DNA of 64,000 bases from Zeugodacus cucurbitae (GCF_028554725.1 NC_071672.1:9461001-9525000); one strand, 5' to 3'; shown: positions 25,205 to 35,218, numbered from the stretch's first letter. The notes: a model not told the origin generated them from the letters alone. Made by a program: numbers and translations.

Positions 25205-25437
25205 TGGTCTTGTCTTGTCTTGTCATGTCTTGTCTTGTCATGTCTTGTCTTGTCTTGTCTTGTCTTGTCTTGTCTTGTCTTGTCTTGTCTTGTTTTGTCT
25301 TGTCATGTCTTGTCTTGACTTGTCTTGTCTTGTCTTGTCTTATCTTCTTAATTAATTTAAAAACAAATCAAACACAATTGTCCTGTCTTGTCTTGTCTTG
25401 TCGTATCTTGTCTTATCTTGTCATGTCTTGTCTTAGC

Positions 25438-25439
<2 letters not shown>

Positions 25440-25468
<29 letters not shown>

Positions 25469-26459
25469 CCGGATTCCCCAAGTCCGTGCCAGTTCTGAAT
25501 TGATTGTTAATTGATAATCGTTATAATTAAATAAGAATATATATCTTGCGATATAATTCTTATAAAATTTTAGCAATAAAGCTCCACAATTGGCTACGTA
25601 ACTACTGTCCGGGGAACAAGAACCGAAATTCTCTATTTACCCAGAACGAGTACATAAACCATGGTATTGCTTCCCAATCAAGCCCGACTATCTCAATCTT
25701 CAGAGCCAATCCTTATTCCGAAGTTACGGATCTAATTTGCCGACTTCCCTTACCTACATTATTCTATCGACTAGAGACTCTTCACCTTGGAGACCAGCTG
25801 CGGATATTGGTACGGCCTGTTGAGAAGTGTGCGTAACCCCACCATAAATTTTCCGAGGAGAAAATATCGACACAACAGTAAATGTCATGCTCTTCTAGTC
25901 CATCTACCATATCTCTCTTCGAAAGACTTCCATAGTAGTACGACTATAAAATAGAAAAGAAAACTCTTCCGATACCTCTCGACGGCTTCTTTATGGTCGT
26001 TCCTGTTGCCAGGATGAGCACAAGGCCCATTTTTAATAACAAACGGATACTCAACAGGTTACGGAATTGGAACCGTATTCCCTTTCGTTCAAAATTATTC
26101 AAGTGTTTAATTACTATGAAGAAAACATAACATTCTCAACAATTCATTAAAACTTGAAAATTTTCGACTTTCGCCTTGAACTTAGGACCGACTAACTCGT
26201 GATCAACCACTGTTCACACGAAACTCTTCTCCACTTCAGTCCTCCAAGGTCTCATTCGATTATTTGCTACTACCACCAAGATCTGTACCAATGGCGGCTC
26301 CATGCAGGCTTACGCCAAACACTTCTAGGCACACCATTGTTCCCTCCTACGCACTAAAGTTTCAAAATTTATAATCCAACCGAAATTTTATTATAAATCA
26401 TGTACTTTAGCGGTAATGTATAGGTATACAACTTAAGCGCCATCCATTTTAAGGGCTAG

Positions 26460-26497
<38 letters not shown>

Positions 26498-26733
26498 ATT
26501 ACGACTTCCATGTCCACCGTCCTGCTGTTTTAAGCAACCAACGCCTTTCATGGTATCTGCATGAGTTGTTAATTTGGGCACCGTAACATTACGTTTGGTT
26601 CCTCCCACAGCGTCAGTTCTGCTTACCAAAAGTGGCCCACTGGGCACATTATATCATAACCTCAACCTTCATATCAAGAAAGGTGAGGTTCTTACCCATT
26701 TAAAGTTTGAGAATAGGTTAAGGTCGTTTCGAC

Positions 26734-26769
<36 letters not shown>

Positions 26770-26794
26770 TTATTTTACATAATATTTAAATGCA

Positions 26795-26863
<69 letters not shown>

Positions 26864-26908
26864 ACTCAATTCTGACAATCGATTTGCACGTCAGAACTGT
26901 TTCGGTCT

Positions 26909-26942
<34 letters not shown>

Positions 26943-27166
26943 AGTATAGTTCGCCATCTTTCGGGTCACAGCATATATGCTCAAGGTACGCTCCAGTTAG
27001 AGGTATAAATAATAATAAATTATCATTATACATAACTATATGGAACGCCCCGGGATTGAATTAATAGTAAAATATTTCACTAAAAATTAATCCCATTATA
27101 TAAAAGTTAAGTTAATTTCGCCATTTGGTTTAATATAACCCAATGACTTGCACATATGTTAGACTC

Positions 27167-27200
<34 letters not shown>

Positions 27201-27973
27201 TCTTGAATCTTTCGCATTGTTAATCATACAAATGCATACAATTAATATTAAAATCAATGATAATAATATTATTGTAAAATTCAAAATAATTTAAGCATTA
27301 TATATGTAAAATCTATCAACACTTTATCAAATCAGTATTTATTCTATGTTAATAAGCTAAAAGCAAATTAATTTGAATAAACTTAACACCAATGATCTTT
27401 TGATAAATATTTTATTATGTTAATCGATTACAATACAATGTCCTTATATGAAAAAAATGTACACTATTACTATAATATTATAAATATCACAGTTATAATG
27501 ATGAATTTTTCATAATGGATATTCAGGTTCATCGGGCTTAACCTCTAAGCAGTTTCACGTACTATTTAACTCTCTATTCAGAGTTCTTTTCCACTTTCCC
27601 TCACGGTACTTGTTTACTATCGGTCTCATGGTTATATTTAGTTTTAGATGGAGTTTACCACCCACTTAGTCCTGCACTATCAAGCAACACGACTCTTTGG
27701 AAATATCTTTCTAGTAATCATTAACGTTATACGGGCCTGGCACCCTCTATGGGTAAATGGCCTCATTTAAGAAGGACTTAAATCGTTAATTTCTCATACT
27801 AGATATTAAGATATTCCATACACTGCATCTCACATTTGCCATATAGACAAAGTGACTTAGTGCTGAACTATTTTCTTTTCGCTCGCCGCTACTAAGAAAA
27901 TCCTTGTTAGTTTCTTTTCCTCCCCTCATTAATATGCTTAAATTCAGGGGGTAGTCCCATATGAGTTGAGGTT
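25440..27973 (-). rRNA. 28S rRNA: 28S rRNA gene, 3'-truncated (downstream unit)
   Basis: This is the 5' two-thirds of the large-subunit rRNA, transcribed on the minus strand. The 5' end is recognised from the reverse complement of AGTTGAGGTTG at 27963-27973, where the conserved CAACCTCAACTC start of fly 28S reads toward GAATTTAAGCATATTAATGA. It is nearly identical to the copy at 59822-62364 apart from small indels. It ends at the conserved GCATTGTGATGG, about 110 nt before the R2 site, and passes straight into AAGAC satellite. The R1/R2 target and the whole 3' domain, including the peptidyl-transferase region, are missing, so this gene cannot make functional 28S. Open frames within it (for example 25546-25836) are shadows. 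Confidence 0.95.
26104..26152 (-). other. Putative 28S hidden-break loop (D7a)
   Basis: An AT-rich loop lies between the conserved TTTTCAAGT and ACTTGAATAATTTTG arms (minus strand). In flies the precursor is cut at this place into 28S-alpha and 28S-beta. The equivalent loop in the other unit is at about 60494-60543, with a small indel between them. The position rests on remembered Drosophila sequence. Confidence 0.4.
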
Positions 27974-28416
27974 GTATAAAAATATTTATATTTATTTTAT
28001 ATTTTAGCTTTTTGCTATTTTAAAGAAACATACATAATTATTTCTTAACACCAATAAGTTTCTTAATAAGAAATATTCAATCTTTTCATCCCGTACTACT
28101 TCATTATAACAACAATATTATTTTCTTGCTTTTTTACATTTAAGGCAATCCTAGAATAAAATAATATTTTATGCTAGACGTTCCTCTAAATGTATATATT
28201 ATTTGAAATAATATTGAAATTTTATTGTTTTTGGGAATACTAAGATTCTTATTTATTATAAAATTTCGTTCAAACATGAGGTGTTCAAGAATATATTTTC
28301 TATATTTCTTTTTATGCTATTAATATTATGGATTGAAAAATACAATCCAGTAATATACCATGTGCTTAAATTCTTTTAATTGACTAAAAGAATAAGCAAC
28401 TAATTTAGCATAGTCT
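27974..28416 (-). other. ITS2 (downstream unit)
   Basis: An AT-rich internal transcribed spacer between the 2S rRNA and the 28S 5' end. It aligns along its whole length with 62365-62808 of the other unit, with scattered substitutions and short indels (for example an added CG near 62483). No gene is seen in it. Confidence 0.88.
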
Positions 28417-28446
28417 TACAACCCTCTACCATATGTAGTCCAAGCA
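28417..28446 (-). rRNA. 2S rRNA: 2S rRNA
   Basis: This 30-nt RNA, reading TGCTTGGACTACATATGG then TAGAGGGTTGTA on the minus strand, is the fly-specific 2S rRNA that pairs with 5.8S/28S in the large subunit. It differs at one position from the form at 62809-62838, which carries TTGAGGG as in Drosophila. It lies 20 bp downstream of the estimated 5.8S end. A 2S gene is found only in flies and is the best taxonomic clue in the window. Confidence 0.93.
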
Positions 28447-28466
28447 GCACCTTAAAATTAATTAAA

Positions 28467-28596
28467 GTACATAACAGCATGGACTGCAATATGCGTTCAA
28501 TATGTCGATGTTCATGTGTCCTGCAGTTCACACGATGACGCACAGTTAGCTGCGTTCTTCATCGACCCATGAGCCGAGTGATCCACCGCTTAGAGT
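28467..28596 (-). rRNA. 5.8S rRNA: 5.8S rRNA
   Basis: The minus strand begins ACTCTAAGCGGTGGATCACT and contains the invariant GATGAAGAACGCAGC and GAACATCGACAT stretches of 5.8S. The length of about 130 nt agrees with the short mature 5.8S of flies, in which the remainder became 2S. The 3' end (GTAC near 28467) is estimated. A second copy of this gene was made by a local tandem duplication (29422-29551). Confidence 0.93.
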
Positions 28597-28682
28597 GATA
28601 ATTTTTTGTTTATTTTAATTTAACGTCAAGAGTTTTTTAATTTATTGAAAGAATAACAATTATATTACATTTCGTTTTCGTA
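28597..28682 (-). other. ITS1, 5.8S-proximal piece
   Basis: This is the part of ITS1 adjoining 5.8S, cut off at 28682 by insertion of a Helitron. The uninterrupted ITS1 sequence across the same point is preserved at 62989-63090. Confidence 0.88.
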
Positions 28683-29345
28683 TCTTAATATATAAAAATC
28701 ACGTGTCACGTTGTTTGTTTTCGATGGACTCCTAAACTACTGAACCGATTTTAATGAAATTTTTAACACTTTGTGCAGTTTGGTCCAACTTGAAAGATAG
28801 GGTAGTTTATAACTCTCCTTATAGTCGCATTATTTATTTATTGCAAATTATTTGTTTATTATTAGCAAAGAGCTATCCACCTGTTGGTGGCGCTAAGTGC
28901 GCTATGTTACAGTAGATGACGCTATATTTCTTTCTAAATTTTCATGGATTTAGGCTGTCATAACAAAAGCTGCCACTTGCTAAAACATTAAATGAAAATG
29001 CGTTGTTTGAAGTTTATATTATTTGTGGTAAAGTTATACGAATCTATGACTTCCAATATTCTAAATTTAAGAAAAAATCACATACAATCCGTGAAATAAA
29101 TAAAGTTATGTACATATGTATGGTCAGACAAATAAGCAATGCTGCCACTCTTTTCCAGTAAATCTTCCTCGAATTTGGGAGATTTCAGAGGAATTTAGGA
29201 AATCGCAGAGTTGATTTCTGCATGTATTTCCTAAATGCAAAAAAAAAAATTCATTTATTTGCATTTAGGTATAGAATTTTGTATGGCTAATGCCCGGTTG
29301 CCTAAATAAAATCTTAGCTAAGTATTGTTGCAAACTGAGTAGTCG
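28683..29345 (+). mobile_element. Helitron-1, 5' fragment
   Basis: It begins with the Helitron hallmark 5'-TC (TCTTAATATATAAAAATCAC) directly after an A and runs 663 bp until the tandem-duplication junction. It is identical in layout to the first part of the complete copy at 29637-32022. It carries no coding domain, so it is a by-product of the duplication and not an independent insertion. Confidence 0.85.
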
Positions 29346-29371
29346 AATAAGCAACTAATTTAGCATAGTCT

Positions 29372-29401
29372 TACAACCCTCTACCATATGTAGTCCAAGC
29401 A
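29372..29401 (-). rRNA. 2S rRNA: 2S rRNA, duplicated copy
   Basis: This is the second 2S gene inside the 955-bp duplication, identical to 28417-28446 and sharing the same TAGAGGG variant. In a minus-strand transcript it would precede the other 2S, separated from it by Helitron sequence. Confidence 0.9.
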
Positions 29402-29421
29402 GCACCTTAAAATTAATTAAA

Positions 29422-29551
29422 GTACATAACAGCATGGACTGCAATATGCGTTCAATATGTCGATGTTCATGTGTCCTGCAGTTCACACGATGACGCACAG
29501 TTAGCTGCGTTCTTCATCGACCCATGAGCCGAGTGATCCACCGCTTAGAGT
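29422..29551 (-). rRNA. 5.8S rRNA: 5.8S rRNA, duplicated copy
   Basis: This is a complete copy of the 5.8S sequence of 28467-28596 inside the duplication. The unit would thus contain two 5.8S-2S pairs in tandem. Whether either is processed is unknown; the surrounding 18S and 28S of this unit are broken, so both are probably inert. Confidence 0.9.
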
Positions 29552-29636
29552 GATAATTTTTTGTTTATTTTAATTTAACGTCAAGAGTTTTTAATTTATT
29601 GAAAGAATAACAATTATATTACATTTCGTTTTCGTA

Positions 29637-32022
29637 TCTTAATATATAAAAATCACGTGTCACGTTGTTTGTTTTCGATGGACTCCCAAACTACTGAACC
29701 GATTTTAATGAAACTTTTAACACTTTGTGCAGTTTGGTCCAACTTGAAAGATAGGGTAGTTTATAACTCTCCCTATAGTCGCATTATTTATTTATTGCAA
29801 ATTATTTGTTTATTATTAGCAAAGAGCTATCCACCGGTTGGTGGCGCTAAGTGCGCTATGTTACAGTAGATGACGCTATATTTCTTTCTAAATTTTCATG
29901 GATTTAGGCTGTCATAACAAAAGCTGCCACTTGCTAAAACATTAAATGAAAATGCGTTGTTTGAAGTTTATATTATTTGTGGTAAAGTTATACGATTCTA
30001 TGACTTCCGATATTCTAAATTTAAGAAAAAATCACATACAATCCGTGAAATAAATAAAGTTATGTACATATGTATGGTCAGACAAATAAGCAATGCTGCC
30101 ACTCTTTTCCAGTAAATCTTCCTCGAATTTGGGAGATTTCAGAGGAATTTAGGAAATCGCAGAGTTGATTTCTGCATGTATTTCCTAAATGCAAAAAAAA
30201 AAAAATTCATTTATTTGCATTTAGGTATAGAATTTTGTATGGCTAATGCCCGGTTGCCTAAATAAAATCTTAGCTAAGTATTGTTGCAAACTGAGTAGTC
30301 GTTTGCGTTTCACAGTCAATGCTTAATTTCTATAAAATTTTATTATGATATATGGCAACGTTATGGGCAACATATGTTTTACAAATGTCATTCATAAAAA
30401 TATGTTTGAAATATTTAAATTATAACAGACAATACATAAATTTGCGAGGAAAATTATATCAAAAATTGATGAAAACAACAAAAGAACCCCAAATTTCAAC
30501 ACTAGCGAGTCGGAGCACCTATGAGAACTGAAGGAAAAGTATAAGCTGTTATTGAGTGCAAACGAACGGACACTTGCCCTACGCTACGAAAGATGTCGCT
30601 GAAAATTCAAAGCAAATTCAAAACAAAAATCAGCTGTTATTTCCATTTTCAGTTAAGCATAACCTAAGTATGAACTGTAAAACACTATTTTCCTGTTTTA
30701 TCTTAAGCACAACATAAGTATGGAGTACATTTGGAGTTAAATTTAGAGCTATATGTGCTATTGCAGTAGATGGCGCTACATGAGAATACATTTATTGACA
30801 CTTATTTGTGATACTAACGGCTGACGTTGTAAGGTAATTGAATAAGTGCGCTGTATTAGGCTAGATGGCGCTATACAAGCAGATGCTGTTATATTAAAGT
30901 CCAAACGTTTATTTTAGCTAAAATTTATTAAACGTAAAACGTGTGTTTAAAATTTACCATTTATTAAACGTAAAACGTGTGTTTAAAATTTATCAGACTC
31001 GGCCACGCTTTGTTTTCTTTTTATTATTTAAAACTCTTTAAACGAATTAAATAAAAGTAAGTATTTTTAGCTTGCTTTTCATTTTATTTATTAAATGTTA
31101 TTTTGAAAAAAAAAATCTAACCTCAATAATGCACAGACTACAGTTTCCTATTCGTTTAGCTTTTGCCATGTCCATTAATAAGTCTCAAGGCCAAACAATG
31201 TCCATTTGTGGGTTAGATTTGGATAATCCATGTTTTTCCCATGGGCAATTATATGTTGCATGCTCACGTGTGGGATAACCATCAAATCTATTTGTGTTAA
31301 CTCGAGACAGGTTAACCAAAAATATTATGCACCAATTAGTGCTAAGTTAAATTAAAATGTTTATAATTCAAAAAAATAAATACTACTATTAAAAATTAAG
31401 AATTATCTTTCCTAAGATTATAAAATTAAATATTACATGTTATCAACTAACAATTTTGTAATTAACTTATTTGTTAAAAACTTGAATATAAAATCAAAAA
31501 TGAACTATTTTATTAAAATTTGTGCTTATTATCAACTCTACGGAAATTTTCATCAATAATTTTAAAAATTTTGACCTCAAGTTCAAATCTCAATCCCGTG
31601 GATTTTTATACCAGATATGTATATACTAAGGTTTCCGTCTTTATTCATAAATAATAATTTCACTGTAGTGAATAGTTTACTACAACACAGCAAATCTAAA
31701 AGTGAGGAAATGTTCATTCTGATAATTCGAATGATTCAAACCGATTTATCGTTTAAGTTCAAAATTTTACAGTTTCATATGTACATACATAGGTATGTAT
31801 GTGTCATGTTAGCGTGTTGGAGAGCCATCTTCTTTATTTGTTTACACGCTACACAACAAAACAAAGAACGAACTTCGCCAAAAATATTTATATTGATCAG
31901 AGACGTTATTCCCTGAATATATTAACATTCCATACAAATAAATGGCCTTGAACAGAGTTCAAAAAGCGTTTCAACTATTTCAAATAAAAATTGGGCGGGG
32001 CGAAGTTCGCCGGGTCAGCTAG
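29637..32022 (+). mobile_element. Helitron-1, complete ends, inserted in ITS1
   Basis: This rolling-circle transposon of about 2.4 kb has its 5' end TC at 29637 and its 3' end CTAG at 32019-32022, preceded by a short hairpin (GGCGAA/TTCGCC, about 31999-32012). It lies between A and T with no target duplication. Left flank TTTTCGTA plus right flank TATTATATAAATT equals the empty site at 63060-63085. It keeps only a C-terminal helicase scrap and no visible Rep nuclease, so it is a non-autonomous or decayed copy. It lies antisense to the rRNA. Confidence 0.9.
31072..31350 (+). pseudogene. Helitron helicase C-terminal fragment
   Basis: The frame encodes the end of a PIF1-type Helitron helicase. 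From about residue 20 it reads a hydrophobic LQFPIRLAFAMSINKSQGQT stretch (motif V-like, INKSQGQT), then CFSHGQLYVACSRVG (motif VI; the arginine of SRV is the arginine finger). A TAA at 31276-31278 interrupts the frame just after SRVG. The same position is a lysine codon in the inverted copy (51523-51744), so this is a nonsense change. The N-terminal Walker motifs and Rep domain are absent. It lies inside Helitron-1 and is not expected to be functional. Confidence 0.85.
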
Positions 32023-32310
32023 TATTATATAAATTATTTTAAAACATCTTTCAATAAATTGTAATTTTCAACCCAAACATTTACAAGTTGCGCATGTCTT
32101 AGTCCAACAAAAACAGTAATTCCTTTTTTATTACATTTTATTTAATTTCTATAAATTAAAATTAAAGGAGTAAAAAAAAAGAAAAAAAAGAAAAACATTC
32201 AAATAAATGAATGAAAAGAAAAAAAAGAAAATAATTTTTCTTTTTTATTCTTTTTTTGTTTGTTTGTTTGTTTTTTTGTTTTTTTATAATATTTACGGAT
32301 AGGAACACAA
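32023..32310 (-). other. ITS1, 18S-proximal piece
   Basis: This is the remainder of ITS1 between the Helitron 3' end and the 18S 3' end. It matches 63069-63205 at its start. The 18S-proximal half is low complexity on the + strand (A-rich with interspersed G, then T-rich with TTTG repeats, about 32160-32290). Together with 28597-28682 the original ITS1 would be about 375 bp. Confidence 0.85.
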
Positions 32311-32368
<58 letters not shown>

Positions 32369-32478
32369 AATAATCAAGTTCGGTCAACTTTTGCGAAACA
32401 ACCGTGAAACACAAGGCGTCACAGTGATCACGTCCGGAGACCTCACTAAATAATTCAATCGGTAGTAGCGACGGGCGG
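32311..32478 (-). rRNA. 18S rRNA: 18S rRNA 3'-terminal segment
   Basis: This holds the conserved 3' end of small-subunit rRNA, including the reverse complement of CCTGCGGAAGGATCATTA and GTCGTAACAAGG. It stops at the 15-bp target duplication AGTAGCGACGGGCGG (32464-32478). Confidence 0.95.
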
Positions 32479-32484
32479 AAGAAG

Positions 32485-34190
32485 GTGGGTCCTTGTGACA
32501 TCTACTACAGCGGCCATATAAAGGAGCGCAAATTCGGTGTGGGATTCGTGGTGGGAGAGAGACTCCGTCGTCGAGTCCTGGCATTCACTCCGGTGGATGA
32601 ACGTCTAGCAATCCGCATCAAAGCGAGGTTCTTCAACATATCGCTGATTTGCGCCCACGCCCCGACGGAAGAGAAGGACGAAGTGATCAAAGATACCTTC
32701 TAAGAGCGCCTAGAACGTACCTATAAACGCTGCCCCCGCCACGATGTCAAAATCGTGCTTGGCGATTTCAACGCTAGGGTGGGTAAAGAAGGTGTCTTTG
32801 GCACAACAGTCGGAAAATTCAGCCTCCATGACGAAACATCACCAAACGGTCTGAGGCTGTTCGACTTCGCCGGGGCCCGAAATATGGTCGTCTGTAGTAC
32901 TAGATTCCAACATAAGAAAATCCATCAAGCTACTTGGCTGTCCCCGGATCGAATCACTCGCAACCAGATCGATCATGTTGTGATAGATGGACGACATGTC
33001 TCCAGTGTTTCTGATGTGCGTACGCTTCGTGGTCCCAACATCGACTCGGACCACTATCTTGTAGCAGCTAAAATACGCACCCGCCTCTGTGTAGAAAAGC
33101 GCACACGTCAACAAACACAAGGAAGGTTCGACATCGAGAAGCTGCAATCACAACCGACAGCCGAACGATTTTCTACTCGACTTGCACTCCTGCTCTCTGA
33201 GAGCACTCATCAGAATCTCGGTATAAGGGAGCTGTGGGACGGCATATCAAACTCCTTACGTACAGCTGCAACCGAAACCATTGGTTTTCGGAAAAGCCAA
33301 AAAAACAGCTGGTATGATGAGGATTGTCGTCTCGCAGTGGAGAGAAAACAGACTGCCTACCTCGCAATGTTGCGATCGACCGCAACACGAGCGGGATGGG
33401 AAAGATACCGAGAGCTGAAGAGGGAAGCGAGACGCATTTGCAGACAAAAAAAGAAAGAGGCCGAAATGCGTGAGTATGAAGAGCTTGACAAGCTGGCCGA
33501 CAGGGGTAATGCTCGAAAATTTTACGAAAAGATCCGGCGACTAACTGAAGGTTTCAAGACCGGAGCACACTCCTGTAGGACCCCCAGAGTTGATCTAGTT
33601 ATTGATGACCAGAGTATACTGAGTTTATGGAGGGAACACTTCTCCAGCCTGCTGAATGGCAGTGAAAGTACAACAACAGGAGATGGCGAACCCGATTCCC
33701 CAATCGACGACGATGGAGCAGATGTTCCATTGCCCGACCGTGAAGAAATTCGAATAACAATTACCCGCTTGAAGAACAATAAGGCGGCGGGGGCCGATGG
33801 ATTACCGGCCGAGCTATTCAAATACGGCGGCGAAGAGCTGATAAGGTGCTTGCATCAGCTTCTTTGCAGAATATGGTCGGAAGAAAGCATGCCTGACGAT
33901 TGGAATCTCAGTGTACTCTGCCCAATACACAAAAAGGGAGACCCCACAATTTGCGCCAATTACCGTGGGATAAGCCTCCTCAACATCGCGTATAAGGTTC
34001 TGTCGAGCGTATTGTGTGAAAGACTAAAGCCCACCGTCAACAAACTGATTGGACCTTATCAGTGTGGCTTTAGACCTGGAAAATCAACAACAGACCAGAT
34101 ATTCACCATGCGCCAAATTTTGGAGAAGACCCGTGAAAATAGGATCGACACACACCATCTCTTTGTCGAGCAACACCAAAAGCTCCGTCA
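32485..34190 (+). pseudogene. RTE endonuclease and N-terminal RT region, broken
   Basis: The frame opens inside the endonuclease domain. GHIKERKFGVGFVV is followed by a TAA at 32701-32703, then in the same frame LGDFNARVG (32755 on; catalytic Asp/Asn motif) and NIDSDHYLV (the SDH motif near 33040). Reverse transcriptase follows: NNKAAGADGLPAELFK, LSVLCPIHKKGD, NYRGISLLN and the GFRPGKSTTDQIF stretch. After THHLFV (about 34170) the frame runs out, because the segment with the first catalytic aspartate (FKAAFD in relatives) is missing. The remaining RT continues in another frame. Without that aspartate no activity is possible. Confidence 0.88.
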
Positions 34191-35149
34191 GGATCGGGAA
34201 GGACATCTCCGAGCCGTTCGATACCAGACGAGGTTTCAGACAAAGTGACTCACTATCGTGCGACTTCTTTAACTTGATGCTGGAAAAAATTATAAGAGCT
34301 GCAGAGCTAAATAGAGAAGGTACAATCTTCTACAAGAGTGTACAGCTACTGGCGTACGCCGATGATATTGATATCATTGGAAACAACACCCGCGCCGTTA
34401 GTTCTGCTTTTTCCAGACTGGATAAGGAAGCGAAGCGTATGGGTCTGGTGGTGAACGAGGACAAGACGAAATATCTCCTGTCATCAAACAAACATTCAGC
34501 GCATTCGCGTCTTGGCTCCCACGTCACTGTTGACAGTCATAACTTTGAAGTTGTAGATAATTTCGTCTACCTGGGAACCAGCATTAACAGCAACAACAAT
34601 GTCAGCCTGGAAATCCAACGCAGAATCACTCTTGCCAACAGGTGCTACTATGGACTAAGTAGGCAATTGAAAAGTAAAGTCCTCTCTCGACGAACAAAAA
34701 CCAAACTCTACAAGTCCCTCATCATTCCCGTCCTACTTTACGGTGCAGAAGCGTGGACGATGTCATCCGATGAGACGGCACTAGGAGTTTTCGAGAGAAA
34801 GGTTTTGCGGAAGATTTATGGTCCCTTAAGAATTGGTAACGGCGAATACCGCAGACGATGGAACGATGAGCTGTATGTGTTATTCGACGACATAGACATA
34901 GTTCAGCGAATAAAAAAACAGCGGCTACGCTGGCTAAGTCATGTTGTTCAAATGGATGAAAGTGCTCCAGCTCTGAAAGTATTCGATGCAGTACCCGCTG
35001 GTGGAAGCCGAGGAAGAGGGAGACCTCCACTCCGATGGAACGACCAGGTGGAGAGGGACCTGGCTTCGCTTGGTATAACCAATTGGCGCCAAACTGCCAG
35101 AAGGAGGGATACATGGCGCGCTGTTTTGGACTCGGCTATAACCGCGTAA
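34175..35149 (+). pseudogene. RTE reverse transcriptase C-terminal region
   Basis: This is a continuation of the RT in a different frame from the upstream part: NTKSSVRIGKDISEPFDTRR, GFRQSDSLSCDFFN, then YADDIDIIG (catalytic YADD at 34355-34366), GLVVNEDKTKYL, VDNFVYLGTSIN, and a long C-terminal RTE-typical domain (LYGAEAWTM, FERKVLRKIYGPLR, RLRWLSHVVQM, GRPPLRWNDQVERDL) to a stop at 35149. An upstream stretch of the same open frame (34049-34175) overlaps the previous reading frame and is not genuine. The element's coding capacity ends about 30 bp before the (AAG)n tail. Confidence 0.88.
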
Positions 35150-35180
35150 GCGGTGTCTACGCCAGTCAAGAAGAAGAAGA

Positions 35181-35218
<38 letters not shown>

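Larger units (their letters stand above)
30..25382 (+). repeat. Satellite module A (AT-rich, about 75 copies)
   Basis: This module is about 38 bp: TTCTTAATTAATTTAAAAAC followed by AAATCAAACACAATTGTC. Copies start near 33, 693, 890, 1647, 1829, 2010, 2073, 2351, 2606, 3221, 3385, 4076, 4243, 4399, 5777, 5859, 6018, 6081, 6579, 6773, 7500, 7563, 8684, 9081, 9413, 10367, 11293, 12261, 14656, 17925, 19090, 21454, 22724, 25348 and others. It keeps one orientation throughout. A variant with CAAACAGAATTG occurs near 5599, 14026, 16237, 16937 and 24355. A variant with GAAAGCAAATC occurs near 14231 and 17147. It is nearly invariant although the pentamers around it vary, which points to homogenisation by recombination. 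No coding potential is seen. Confidence 0.93.
1..25433. repeat. AAGAC pentanucleotide satellite with AT-rich modules
   Basis: The whole stretch is built from the 5-bp unit TTGTC (AAGAC/GACAA on the other strand), with recurrent point variants (TCATG, TTTTG, CGTATC, CTGGTC, TTGCC). It is interrupted every 60-800 bp by AT-rich modules beginning TTAATTA. Variants and modules recur in the same order at distant places, so the array has higher-order structure and is not a simple run. Long open frames exist on both strands only because a stop-free 5-mer reads through in all frames (Leu-Ser-Cys-Leu-Val on +, Asp-Lys-Thr-Arg-Gln on -). They are not genes. AAGAC-type satellites are known in Drosophila heterochromatin. 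The array directly abuts a truncated 28S gene on the right and runs off the window on the left. Confidence 0.97.
28391..30301. repeat. 955-bp tandem duplication spanning rDNA and Helitron
   Basis: The segment 28391-29345 (end of ITS2, 2S, 5.8S, start of ITS1, and the first 663 bp of the Helitron) is repeated at 29346-30301 with very few differences (one T lost in a run near 29588, scattered substitutions). The junction at 29345/29346 joins Helitron-internal GAGTAGTCG to ITS2 AATAAGCAAC. Because the copy includes both rDNA and Helitron, the duplication happened after the transposon arrived. Confidence 0.92.
32479..35180 (+). mobile_element. RTE-type non-LTR retrotransposon in 18S (antisense)
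   Basis: A 2.7-kb, 5'-truncated LINE inserted antisense to 18S. It is flanked by a 15-bp target duplication, AGTAGCGACGGGCGG, at 32464-32478 and 35181-35195. It encodes an AP-type endonuclease followed by reverse transcriptase and ends in a short (AAG)n tail at about 35168-35180, as RTE-clade elements do in place of poly(A). The coding region has an in-frame stop and an internal deletion, so it is dead. Its host target lies in the highly conserved 3' part of 18S. I cannot tell whether the family is site-specific (compare R7/R8 elements) or whether this is a chance hit. Confidence 0.9.

Noticed and set aside
1..25433. CRISPR-like alternation of a conserved 38-bp module with variable spacers
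   Set aside because: The spacers are just runs of the same pentamer, spacing is irregular (60-800 bp), there are no cas genes and the host is a eukaryote.
15..25464. Dozens of long open frames with Ser-Cys-Leu-Val-Leu or Asp-Lys-Thr-Arg-Gln repeats on both strands
   Set aside because: They are the unavoidable reading of a stop-free 5-bp satellite; all frames are open on both strands, frames end at AT modules, and there is no start context or domain.
25546..25836. Open frames inside rRNA (25546-25836, 59930-60220, 37612-37839, 45915-46142)
   Set aside because: They lie within recognisable 28S or 18S sequence, some on the wrong strand, and carry no protein domain.
29657..29869. Small open frame near the Helitron 5' end
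   Set aside because: No similarity to Rep or helicase; it is not preserved as an intact frame in the inverted copy.
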